Below are positions 20,749 to 30,028 of a DNA stretch of 64,000 bases, one piece after another. The stretch's first letter is position 1, and each line of letters opens with the position of its first letter. The DNA is from Diplonema japonicum. Taxonomy: Eukaryota; Euglenozoa; Diplonemea; Diplonemida; Diplonemidae. A program made the position numbers and the translations under genes. A model generated the notes under the pieces. It saw only the letters and a list, made by a program, of their open reading frames with translations, was not told the origin of the DNA and ran no database searches. The stretch covers positions 1 to 64,000 of the forward strand of contig OZ025698.1 of NCBI GenBank assembly GCA_964019335.1, written 5' to 3'.

Positions 20749-22554
20749 ACTAACGTGGTCGGAACTGTCCCGCTCTTCCTGAAGGTCTCGAGTCTGCACA
20801 AGTCTACACCACAGACAGCAGTCGCAACCTGTCAGACGGACCGTGTCACAGCACCTGTACTGTTCTCGATATCATCGACGCTCCAGACGGATCCTCCCAG
20901 CAGTAGACTGCCCCCGATGGACGCCGGACTGGGGTCGCCCTCGGCCGCGGCGGTCAGACTTACGAAGTCTGTCGAAATTCCGACGCCCCGCGCGACCCTG
21001 TCGAGGCGGCCGGTTACTGAGCCTCGGTTGACACCATGCCTTCCACCGCCAACGGACGTGTCATCCACCCAGCTCGCGGCCTGCACTCAGTCCACCCGTC
21101 GGGACACCGGACACGGGAGTGACACACCGATGCCGTCGTCTACCATGGGACACGCGACACTCCAACCAGTGGTCGGCTCCCAGATTGTGACAACGTCGGC
21201 TGTGGAGTCATCGCTCGCCCGAGCCGTGACAACGCCCGTTCTGGCAGACGCCCCCCTCGGCGCCCGCCAGGTACAGCTCACTCCTTGCATCCAGTCCGTC
21301 CATGAGAACATCGGACTCGGGATGGATACGCCGATGGCTCCCGCCATGGGACACGCGACGCTTCAACCGGTGGTCAACGCCCAGAGAGACACGACGCTGA
21401 CCCTGGAGCCGCCCGTGGCCCGAGCCGAGGCAGACGCTCCCCTAGACCCTCACCAGGCGGATGGTGGTTTAGAAATGATCGACCTCACGCAGGACTCCCC
21501 GGACAGACCCTCGCGCAAGAAGAAGCACGACGGCACTGCTTACGAGCACGAAAGCCGTCGTGGTAAGAGTTCCTCCACAGGCGATGGGGATCTTCTCATC
21601 CTGCGCGAGCAGTCACAGGGTTTTGATCAGGAAGCCCTCAACCGAAGAGCCCTCCAGAGACGGATGGATCGATACCTCAGTCTCTTGGTCTACTTCCGGC
21701 GACACCCGGAGCTCTTGGACGAACACCAGCGTCAGCTCCTGTCGGTCGGTCCCCTCCCGATGCACCTGGACACCTCTCCACATCAACTGCTGCTCGAGGC
21801 CCGTGACACGGATAGAACTGCCGACCAACAGGCAACCGTCGCCAACCAGGAACAGCTTCTTCTGATTGCGCACAAGGCGTTGCCTACCACCGAACGTCTT
21901 CGGTTGTCTCACGAATGGCACTCGGGGCTGAACACCGCGGTACAGCAACAGTGGTGGTCGGAGTTCTTCGCCCAAGGCGGCTGGAAACACCCACTCTTCG
22001 GTTCCGAGGCCCCAAGAGGTGACGAGACTAGGACTCCAGGGAGGACCCCTCTCCTGCTCACCTACAACGGGCAGAGGAACAAACGCCCGGAACCCGAAGA
22101 CGGCCCCGCCCTTCCCGCGGCCAAACGGGATCTCGCCGCGACGAGGCCGAACACCAGAGTCACTGGACTTGTCGCCCTTAAGAGGCTCACCAGGGAAGCA
22201 GACGTCGACGGCCCTGAGGACCTGGATGAGCTTCGACACCTGGGCTTCCTTTCCCAGGGCGAGGCCGTCTTTGACCTCAGCTGCATGTCCAGGGCTTGCA
22301 CACACTTCCTGGGTGAGACCCCCATGGTCACGGTCCCCCTCGACACACGCGCCGCGATCCCGTGTCTGCTGGTCTGTTATGACTCGACGTGGCTCTACGC
22401 TTCCCGCCAGGAACAGGGCTTTCGGTTGCAGACCCAAGGGTTCAAGGACAAGTCGTATCCGACTGTGGCAGCCCTACTCGCTGACTTCGTGGGGGCAGGG
22501 ACCCTCTACTACAGCGAGTCACAGTGGTCGACTGTGCTGAACTCCTACAACTAG
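20749..22554 (+). CDS. Jos C-terminal ORF with SIM-like motif
   Basis: In frame with the upstream peptidase after one TAG; the first ATG is at 20917. The N-terminal part has two imperfect repeats of about 65 aa (DTPM, MGHATLQPVV in each). EMIDLTQDSPD at about 21475-21505 resembles a SUMO-interacting motif (hydrophobic-D-L-T followed by acidic/Ser). A basic patch SRKKKHDG follows. The last 130 residues (CTHFLGETP ... TWLYASRQ ... SQWSTVLNSYN) are conserved in the other Jos copies, the only part shared by all but the shortest. No enzyme motif is recognised. It may bind RNA, DNA or SUMO, but that is inference. Confidence 0.65.
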   Translation, partial: TNVVGTVPLFLKVSSLHKSTPQTAVATCQTDRVTAPVLFSISSTLQTDPPSSRLPPMDAGLGSPSAAAVRLTKSVEIPTPRATLSRRPVTEPRLTPCLPPPTDVSSTQLAACTQSTRRDTGHGSDTPMPSSTMGHATLQPVVGSQIVTTSAVESSLARAVTTPVLADAPLGARQVQLTPCIQSVHENIGLGMDTPMAPAMGHATLQPVVNAQRDTTLTLEPPVARAEADAPLDPHQADGGLEMIDLTQDSPDRPSRKKKHDGTAYEHESRRGKSSSTGDGDLLILREQSQGFDQEALNRRALQRRMDRYLSLLVYFRRHPELLDEHQRQLLSVGPLPMHLDTSPHQLLLEARDTDRTADQQATVANQEQLLLIAHKALPTTERLRLSHEWHSGLNTAVQQQWWSEFFAQGGWKHPLFGSEAPRGDETRTPGRTPLLLTYNGQRNKRPEPEDGPALPAAKRDLAATRPNTRVTGLVALKRLTREADVDGPEDLDELRHLGFLSQGEAVFDLSCMSRACTHFLGETPMVTVPLDTRAAIPCLLVCYDSTWLYASRQEQGFRLQTQGFKDKSYPTVAALLADFVGAGTLYYSESQWSTVLNSYN

Positions 22555-22571
22555 GAACTACTGGAGACGAC

Positions 22572-22613
22572 CCTACGCAATGTAGGATTGCCGGCCCGGC
22601 GTGCTACGAGGGC
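22572..22613 (+). promoter_or_regulatory. Conserved 3' hairpin block of Jos
   Basis: Stem CCTAC / GTAGG with loop GCAAT (22572-22586), then a conserved block GGCCCGGCG...GCTACGAGGGC (22593-22613). The same block occurs in the diverged copy at 54958-54998, where the stem is CTTAC / GTAAG with loop GCAA: a compensatory C-G to T-A change. Probably an RNA structure recognised during retrotransposition. Confidence 0.55.
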
Positions 22614-23038
22614 GATAGGCTATGCAGGGTCTCACAGACCTCGCACCCTATGATTTTAGTTTCCACCTTTTCCTTTTCCACTTCTTGTCTTTTAACTTCC
22701 CTTCTGCTTCCCAACATGGTTTCCGTCCCGGGTATGACGTTAAACTGCGTCCGCCGACGCATTTGGGTCAACATTCTCTGATGACCAAGCCGTCTTTTTC
22801 CGTTTCTTCTCCCCTTCTCTTTGTTATGTTATTTTCATTATTCTTTCTGGCGATAGACTGATACGGGCCATGGAAGCAACCTCTGCTTAATTCCTGGTAC
22901 GTGGGAGGCTCCTCTTGAGGATGTCAGTCACCTTTTCCCTTTTTTACTCGACTCTCTGTTTTCGTATGCAGTATTTATTCTTTCCCACCCCTTTTTACCT
23001 ATTTCTTCGCTTCTTCATCCTAACTTAAAACCATTTCA

Positions 23039-23117
23039 GGTGCCTGCGGTGGCTGTTTGTCTCGATGAGATGGATGGCATCTGGGTGAGAAACATTGCTT
23101 GGAGTCGTGCTAGGTAG
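23039..23117 (-). mobile_element. LINE L3b, middle piece
   Basis: 79 bp matching 62285-62372 of LINE L3 (CCTGCGGTGGCTGTTTGTC). It is stranded between two Jos copies; its right edge is the 11-bp duplication GTGCTAGGTAG. Confidence 0.85.
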
Positions 23118-24170
23118 AAATGATTTTAAGTTAGAGTAGAGAAGCGAAAAAATAGGTAAAAAGGGGTGGAAAAGAATAAATACTGCATACGAAAAAAGAG
23201 AGTCGAATAAAAAAGGGAAAAGGTGACTGACATCCTCAAGAGGAGCCTCCCACGTACCAGGAATTAAGCAGTGGTTGCTTCCATGGCCCGTATCAGTCTA
23301 TCGCCGGAAAGAATAATGAAAATAACGGAACGAAGTGAAGTAGGAAAAGAGAAAAGACGGCCTGGTCGCCAGGAAGTGCTGGTTCAGACGCGTCGGCGGA
23401 CGCAGTTTAACGTCATACCCGGGACCGAAAACATGTGGGAAAAGGAAAAAGCAGAAAGGGTAGTAAAAAGTTTAAAATTGGAAAGAAAATGGAAAGGGTG
23501 GAAACTAAATAATAGGGTGCGAGGTCTGTGAAACCTTGCATAGCCTATCGCCCTCGTAGCACGCCGGGCCGGCACTCCTACATTGTGTAGGGTTGTTTCC
23601 GATTGTTCCTAGTTGTAGGAATGCAGGACAGTCGACCACTGCGACTCGTTGTAATAGAGGGTCCCGGCCCCTACAAAGTCAGCGAGCAGGGCTGCCACGG
23701 TCGAGTAGGACTTGTCCCCGAACCCTTGGGTTTGCAGCAGAAAGCCCTGTTCCTGGCGGGATGCGTAGTGCCACGTCGAGCCGTGACAGACCAGCAGGCA
23801 CGGGATCGCAACCCGTGTGTTGAGGGGGACTGCAACCAGGGGGGCCTCACCCAAGAAGTGAGTGCACGCCCTGGACATGCAATTGGGGTCAAAAATGGCC
23901 TCGCCCCTGGAAAGAAAGCCCAGATGCCGAAGCTCATCCAGGTCCTCAGGGCCGTCGACGCCTGCATCCTTGGTGAGCCTCCAAAGGGCGACGAGCCCAG
24001 TGATCCTGGTGTTCGGCCGCGTCGCGGCGACATCTCGCTTGGCCGTGGGGAGTGCAGGACCGTCCTCGGGCTCCGGGCGTTTGTTCCTCTGTGCATTGTA
24101 GGTGATCAGGAGAGGGGCCTTCCCCGAAGGTCTAGCTTTATCGCCTCCTGGGGTCTCGGAGCCAAAGAGC
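23118..24170 (-). mobile_element. Jos retroposon, copy 2 (5'-truncated)
   Basis: 1053 bp of the Jos 3' half on the minus strand, flanked by an 11-bp duplication GTGCTAGGTAG (23107-23117 and 24171-24181). The 3' region mirrors 22560-23038, so the two copies form a tail-to-tail inverted repeat with arms of about 480 bp. Confidence 0.88.
23609..24170 (-). pseudogene. Jos C-terminal domain, truncated copy
   Basis: An open frame ending WSTVLHSYN, colinear with the last 185 residues of the C-terminal ORF at 20749-22554 (shared RNKRPEPEDGPALP, HLGFLS, CTHFLGE). The part upstream of 24170 is LINE L3b sequence read in a foreign frame. No start of its own. Confidence 0.85.
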
Positions 24171-24340
24171 GTGCTAGGTAGGGGGCGGTTTGGCTCGAGG
24201 TGAAGAGTGGTCTCCTGTCGTAGCCGTGTGCCGTCGGGCCCCCAAGATGTCGAAGGGTATGCACCCTTGATTTGGCGTTGGGAAGGCTGACCTTCCACAA
24301 CGTGCTAAGCATTTCTGGATGTGTACCAAGATGTATCGCA
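24171..24340 (-). mobile_element. LINE L3b, proximal piece
   Basis: Matches 62370-62520 of L3; in one frame it encodes RVHTLRHLGGPTAHGYDRRP, the conserved LINE C-terminus. This is the 5' edge of the truncated L3b insertion. Confidence 0.85.
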
Positions 24341-24363
24341 TCCTTGCGGCCCTCTCAAATGGA

Positions 24364-24828
24364 TATTGAACCCGAGAGCAAGGCGTGAGTCGCCTCTATT
24401 CCCTTTTTTTTTTAAGGGGAAGGACTTTTTTAAAGGGAAGAAGAGAAGAGTTCAAAAACGAACTATTCTAGTACAATTAAGAAAGAGGGGAAAAGAAAAA
24501 GGGGAAAGGGGAAAGAAATGGAATGACATCAATTCCCATGCGAAAAGCACAGAGTCAGGTGGGAAAATTAAATCCAAAAACGAAGGGGAAAGAAGAAAAA
24601 ACAAATACCAAAACAAACTAAAAGATCTTTTTTTTTTTAAAGAACAACAATAGTCAAAACAGAGAGGAAGGATGGTGACTGTAGTTTCGGTTCACATGCC
24701 CATCGTCGTGATCATAGAAAAACGGGGAGGGGAGGGGGGATTAGAATATTTTTCATTTTCACGTTACATGATGGGGGAATGCTGTTATGCCATTGGCAGT
24801 ATTAGAAAAGAAGAAACAAAAAGCTATT
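24364..24828. repeat. Dispersed repeat A, copy 3
   Basis: Third copy of 988-1562, lacking the first 60 bp. Confidence 0.8.
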
Positions 24829-24839
24829 TATTGCTAACA

Positions 24840-25119
24840 AATAATGAGTCATTATTTAACTCTAGTTCCCTAATCTTTTGCACGAGGGCCCACAGGGCCC
24901 GAGTGCAAAAAAAAAACGGTAACTAGTTAAATAATGGGCGTTTCGCGTTAAATAATGAGTCCCTTAGTGAGTGAAGAAAATGACGAAGAGTGAAATAATA
25001 GCTATTTACTGCCAACAAGTAATGACTTTACCGTTACCTCGAGGTTTCGCATTTTACCGTCGAGGGCCTGCAGGGCCCGAGATGGTAAAACGCGGAACCG
25101 AGAGGGCGGTAAAGCATTA
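24840..25119. repeat. Two fold-back palindromes with GGGCCC-type cores
   Basis: About 24843-24950: arms CATTATTTAACT / AGTTAAATAATG, centre GAGGGCCCACAGGGCCCGAG. About 25020-25119: arms TAATGACTTTACCG / CGGTAAAGCATTA, centre GAGGGCCTGCAGGGCCCGAG. Arm sequences differ while the core is kept. Possibly fold-back MITEs. Confidence 0.65.
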
Positions 25120-25635
25120 CTTGGCGGTACAATACAAGTTGTTTTTCCTCCTTTCGTTGACTAAAAGTGCTGCCGCTGTCGCTGGCATTGCCACTGTCAC
25201 CATCTCTAATCAGGCCTTCTCGTACCTGGTGCGGCCGCTGGCTCCTTTTCTTCTGCTGCTTCGGTATTTTGAAGTCTTTTGGGGAGCTTGGGTAAGCTGA
25301 CTAAGTTACCCTTGCCCACAGAAGAGTTACCCCCAGAAACTAGGGAGTGGGCAAATTGGGAGGGAAAAGTAGTCCAACTTGGAACTGAGCCGAGGCAAAA
25401 GTTGGCCAATTGAGCTGAACCTGGGGGGAAATTAGCAAACTGAGAGGAAAAAGTAGCCCCACTGGGAACCGAACCGAGGCAAAAATTGGCCTACCGAAGC
25501 ATATTATTTACCGGAACCCCCTATTACTTCACGGAAAACAGGCCATTATTTCACCGTGAAGTAATGAGATTTAGCGTGAAGTAATGGGCCCCCCAGTGCG
25601 TGAAGTAATTTCTGAAGAGTGAAATAAAATTCACT
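25120..25635. other. No gene seen; diverged repeat B fragment and short palindromes
   Basis: 25400-25490 resembles repeat B; 25500-25630 has repeated GTGAAGTAAT motifs in both orientations. No coding support. Confidence 0.5.
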
Positions 25636-25681
25636 ATGATAGGAACGAAGTGGTTAGCAACGGCCCGCCGCGGCGGCGTGC

Positions 25682-26866
25682 CTACCTTATAATGCTCCCC
25701 TTTTGGGGTCGTTCCCTGCTACCCACCGTAGTGCCTAGCTGTCGTTTATATCTTCCAATCCTTTCTTTCCGGTAATCTTCTCTCAGTCCTTTCAGCTTGG
25801 TCGCCGTCAGCCCCGATGCAAACAGGGCCCTCCTATCAAAGCCAACGACGTGGTCGCGGCCAATGGATCGTAGTGATCTCACGTTCTTGCATGACTGCGC
25901 CGGAAAAGCGCGTCTCCTCTTCTCCCTCATCCATGTCGCTTGCAGCGTATCCAGGATCCGCTTGATCCTCACCGCCTTCTTGTCGATGTCAATCGTCGTG
26001 TTGATGTTAACCCCCAGCGTCTTCTTCGTGTAGCACTCGAAGTCAATCGCCAGCTCGATCGCCGACACGGACGTCCCTCTTCCGCCCACCGCAGCGCAGC
26101 CATCTCAGCACCTGATCACCATACTCCCTGAGCTGCGGGGTCAGCTTGAGCTTGTACAGTTCCACAACCTTTGGCGCCTCGAAACGCCTTCCTTGAGTCG
26201 TCACCATCCACGGCGGCTCCTTCTCAACCGCGAACCGCTTCACCGCCAGAGCATCGTCCCTGCGCCTCACCACCTCTGCCAAATACCTCTGCAGCCTCTC
26301 CAAACCGCGGAACACGACCTTCCTCGGAGAATCCCGTGCAGCTCCAAACAGACCGGCCACCTTTCGCTCCTGACCAGACCGGTATATACCTCCTTCTTCT
26401 GCACCTCCAATGCGACCTCGCACTCCCAAAGTTGGTGTCGCAGCAACCTAACTGTGCTGCCCTTCGCAGCATCACAAACATCGCAATTGAGCGTTCCCGC
26501 TGCTTTGTCCGTCCTCCCCCTATCCAGGTGGTCGGTTCCTTCCTCGCTCCCCTCACCTCCCTCCTCATCAGGTTCTTCAGGAGGGGAGAGTAAAACTTGT
26601 TTCGCATACGGGCTGAGGTACGGCACCGCCCCGGCGATTATCCTCCTCACCCGCCACGCTTCGAGCGGTCTGCGTGCGCTGCACTTCATCCAGTAAGCGT
26701 TCGTTGCAGGGGCCGCGCCCATCCCAAGCCCGGCCATCTGCTTCGCGCCTTCACAATACCCGATGTCCTCATCCTCCGCAGAGCCTCCCTGAGGTCGTGC
26801 CCAGGATTCTCTCCTCTGTGCCAGCTTGCCAGCCTTTCCCACTTCCATCCGATCGCCGGAAGCCAC
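25682..26866 (-). pseudogene. LINE L2 C-terminal region (zinc knuckle and tail domain)
   Basis: Three overlapping frames (26267-26866, 26043-26429, 25682-26089). The first has CDVCDAAKGSTVRLLRHQLWEC spaced as Cys-x2-Cys ... His-x5-Cys, a zinc knuckle usual after LINE RTs. The last has SAIELAIDFECYTKKTLGV and ends QKGSIIR, shared with L1 and L3. Frameshifted. Confidence 0.8.
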
Positions 26867-26900
26867 CTCAGGAGCACAATTCCCACGACCCCCCTCGGCC

Positions 26901-28304
26901 TCACCTGCCCAGAAGTTCCGTACGCCTCTGCGTCCATGTTGCCATTGCCCCGTCCTGCCTCAGCCAGCACCTCCTCAGCATCATCAAAGCACTGTATACT
27001 ACGGCACACAGCGGGTCCACCCGGTGCGCTCGCGCCAGGATTGACAGTACCACGTCTGGAGATCTTCCTCTGTAGTGGGGGCCCCACAGGCATTTCACGA
27101 TCGAGCCTTTAAGCTGACTGAGACTCCAGTCACTCGGCAGAGAGAAGCTCGAGCTGTATGACAGTCCCGGCATAATATGAGTTCTGATGAGACTCTCCTT
27201 CCTCTGAAAAGAGAGCTGGGTCGAAGCCAGCCTTTCCACCTTCTGTCTTGCAGTAACCGCGGCGTCGTTCCAGCTCGTGCCGCATGCTGTCGTGTTCAGC
27301 ATAGTTCCCAAGGCCTTATGTTTGTCGACCTTGTTGAGCCTTACCTTCCTTCTTCTTCCGTCCACCTCACTACCGACGTGGATGATACACTTTCCGATGA
27401 CCACCGTCTTCCGTATATTCAACTCCATGCCCGTTATCGTACAGAACTCCATGACACCGTCCGTCGCCGCTTGTAGTGCCTCCCGCAACTTAGCCAGCAT
27501 GTAGGCGTCGTCCGCATAGGCTATCGTCACGAGGTCTCCACCGGCTTCCAGCGCCTTAAGCATGACCGCAATGAGCGCATTGATCATGATCACGGACAGC
27601 GGACACCCTTGCAGGATCCCATTGGTCACTCTGAAGGTTTCGCCCACCCCAAAGGGGTACTTGAACCGCCGCGTGATCTGTGAGTACATGCCCTCCATTG
27701 CGCACGCAATTCCCGGCTCGAGCCCAAGGCTCCGCATTAGCTCGAAGGTGAGCCGCTGCGGTACCAGGTCGAAGCATTTCGCAAAATCCAGAGCCACGCC
27801 CACCAGCTCCTTACCCTCCAACATCGCCTCTTCATACTGAGCTAGGAGGTCCAGTAGTGCCGTCTCCGTGCCCCGCCCCTTCCGAAAGCTGTGCTGTCTT
27901 TCGCAGATCCACCGTTCTTGCCACGGGAGAACCGTCCTCAGCCTGGCGCACGCCCACAGTCGATACACCGCGCTGGTGACAGTAATCGGCCTGTGGTCCA
28001 AGGGGCCGAGGCCTGCCCCCTTCGGTATTAGCGACACCAGGGCCGTACACATGGCTTCCGGCCACCTCCCCTCCCTCTCGATCAGGTTAAACAGGTCTGC
28101 CAGTCCGTCCAGTACCCACCTGGGCAGCCTCTTCAGCTCCGCGTTGCGCCATCCGTCGACCCCACACGCGCCCCTAGGACGCTTGCGGCTCAGCACCTCC
28201 TGGAGCAGCCTCCCCGTAATCTCTGACCTCGGCATTTCCTGGTGCTGTATGTGTTCCTCGTACTTTTTCCTGAAATCGGAGAATTGCGGTTCTCGTCTTT
28301 CCAA
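26901..28304 (-). pseudogene. LINE L2 reverse transcriptase
   Basis: All RT motifs are present: HRPITVTSAVYRLW, VALDFAKCFDLVP with the first catalytic Asp, GILQGCPLSV, and IAYADDAYML with both Asp residues, then a thumb-like region and SLIRTHIMPGLSYSSSF. The RT itself could be functional, but it is out of frame with the endonuclease upstream and with the C-terminal knuckle, so the element as a whole is dead. Confidence 0.9.
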
Positions 28305-28305
28305 G

Positions 28306-29998
28306 CTAAAGAAAGATCCCTTTCCACGCCTCCCTGAACACCTCGTCCATTTCTTGTGGGTCCGCCGTCACACCGTCCCCAGCGTCCACCGCCACAGACC
28401 TCTCGCATTGCGTTCCCCGCAGCAGCGCCGTGAGGTGCCTCCTACCCTCGTCCAGGTTCGAGACAATCGTTCTCTCGTAGGCCTCAGCCCGGCTACACTT
28501 CTGTTCCGTGCAGAGCGCGGCAATCTGTCTCCCCGCCACGTCACGCACTTCAGCGATAGCTTCCTCGATGCTCTCCAAGGAGCCGTGCATGGGTACGGCG
28601 CAGTCAATACCTAGCTTCACGCATCGTGCATTGGCGTTCTTCAGGGTATTGTGGGTCACCTGCGGAAGTTGTCCTACGTGCCCCCTCCGAAGGTGGTCCT
28701 CAATCTGTCGCTGGGCAGCCTCTACGCACCGTTTCAGCTTCACCAGCTTCCTTTGTCGGTCGCACACCGCACCGACAATCTCTTCCGTAGCAGGTGGACC
28801 ACAGTTCCCTCAGCTTCGGCAACCTCGTCTCACCCCTGCCAAGGTAAGCCCCCGCCGTGGTCCCTGCGAAACCCCGCATCAAATGTTCTTCTGCGAGTCT
28901 GGCCCGTTCCCTGTAGGCCTCGTCCACCTGCCTATCCTGAATGCACCGCTCAAAGATGGAATCCGCCAGCGACGGCTCGGGGTCTTCTTCTGTCATCGCA
29001 ACCTCCGGTATCTCCCTCGGGATCGAGTACTGCAGCACTGCCCGCCGGATTCTCGTTGTCCCCAACTCCAGCGACAAGCACCTGTGGTCTGAGCCTTCCA
29101 CGCCATCATGCGCCCAACAGCGTATCAGAAACTGTGCAGCAAGGGGGTTCAGAAGCGCCCTATCGATCCGAGAATGGGAGTTGGTCCTCTTCAAAGTCGA
29201 TTCGGGTGTCGCACCGCTCAACGCCGCACATGCAGCCGCCGCATCAACCCAGTCTGAGGCCAAAGCCTTTTCTAAGGTCGGCGAGCGATCCTCCTCGCAG
29301 TTGAGGTCCCCAATCACCACGATCGGCACGTCTCCCAGCTCTATTCGCTTCCTGACCAGAATGTGATGCAGAAGTTGCTCCCGTTCCCTGGCTTGCACTG
29401 CCTCATTGCCAGCAGGACAGTAGACGTTCAGCACATGAAGCCATCGTTTGCTGCCGTCCAATGATGCCTTCGTGTGCACGCAGCGGCTCTTGTACGCTTC
29501 CAGCTCGTCCCCTGCGCTGCACCTCAGAGAGGCTCGGGGCCTTTTCACGAAGGTCGCGACCCCGCCCCTTTGTGCGACTGTAAGTGACACCACTCCACCG
29601 CCCACCCGGCCTGGTTGTGGTTTCCCCCAGTGTCTTTCGTAGGCCCTCCCCCACGCATCTCGCCCGAGAGAGAGTTCAATCTCCCGCTGTACCGTCGCCG
29701 TCAGTGCCGTCTCCTGTACACAGAACACATCGGGATCCAGTCCTTTGCATTCCCCCATCCTGTTGTTGAAGGACGCGACGTTCAGGGAGGTGATGACGAG
29801 AGGCTCGTTCTTCGGTAATGTGGGCGGTGGGCTTCTGTTCCTCTTAACACCCGTCTTTGCACCTGTCCTTGGTCTCGCACCCGCGGCTCTCTCCGCATCA
29901 CGCGTTCCCCTCATCATAGCCGGCTTCGGACCTGTCTTGCGCTTGGGACCGGGGTGCGGATGAACCCCCTGCGTCACGAGTAAGTCAAAGTCCTCCTC
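28306..29998 (-). pseudogene. LINE L2 endonuclease (EEP/APE) with 2A-like N-terminus and linker
   Basis: The long frame covers 28700-30028 on the minus strand. It opens with DFDLLVTQGVHPHPGP, a 2A-like pattern ending in the key PGP, then the EEP domain: ITSLNVASF (Asn), VFCVQETAL (Glu), VVIGDLNCEED (Asp, Asn), SRIDRALL (Asp) and GSDHRCLSL (Asp-His). The basic linker continues in a second frame at 28306-28767. A TGA at 30029-30031 lies in frame between ORF1 and this segment. No ATG precedes the domain, which fits ribosomal skipping or readthrough from ORF1, or simple decay. Confidence 0.85.
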
Positions 29999-30028
29999 CC
30001 TCTCCGACTTACCCGTGCGCTTCGCGCT

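Larger units (their letters stand above)
19543..23038 (+). mobile_element. Jos retroposon, copy 1 (possibly full length)
   Basis: A 3.5-kb insertion between two parts of a LINE tail, flanked by a 5-bp duplication GGTGC (19538-19542 and 23039-23043). The boundaries are inferred from the uninterrupted LINE at 62203-62400. It carries one long reading frame broken by a single TAG, then a 480-bp 3' region ending CTTAAAACCATTTCA. There are no LTRs, no terminal inverted repeats and no reverse transcriptase. Other copies: 23118-24170, 54737-58080, 46654-47066, 45083-45198, 59505-59645. Confidence 0.8.
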
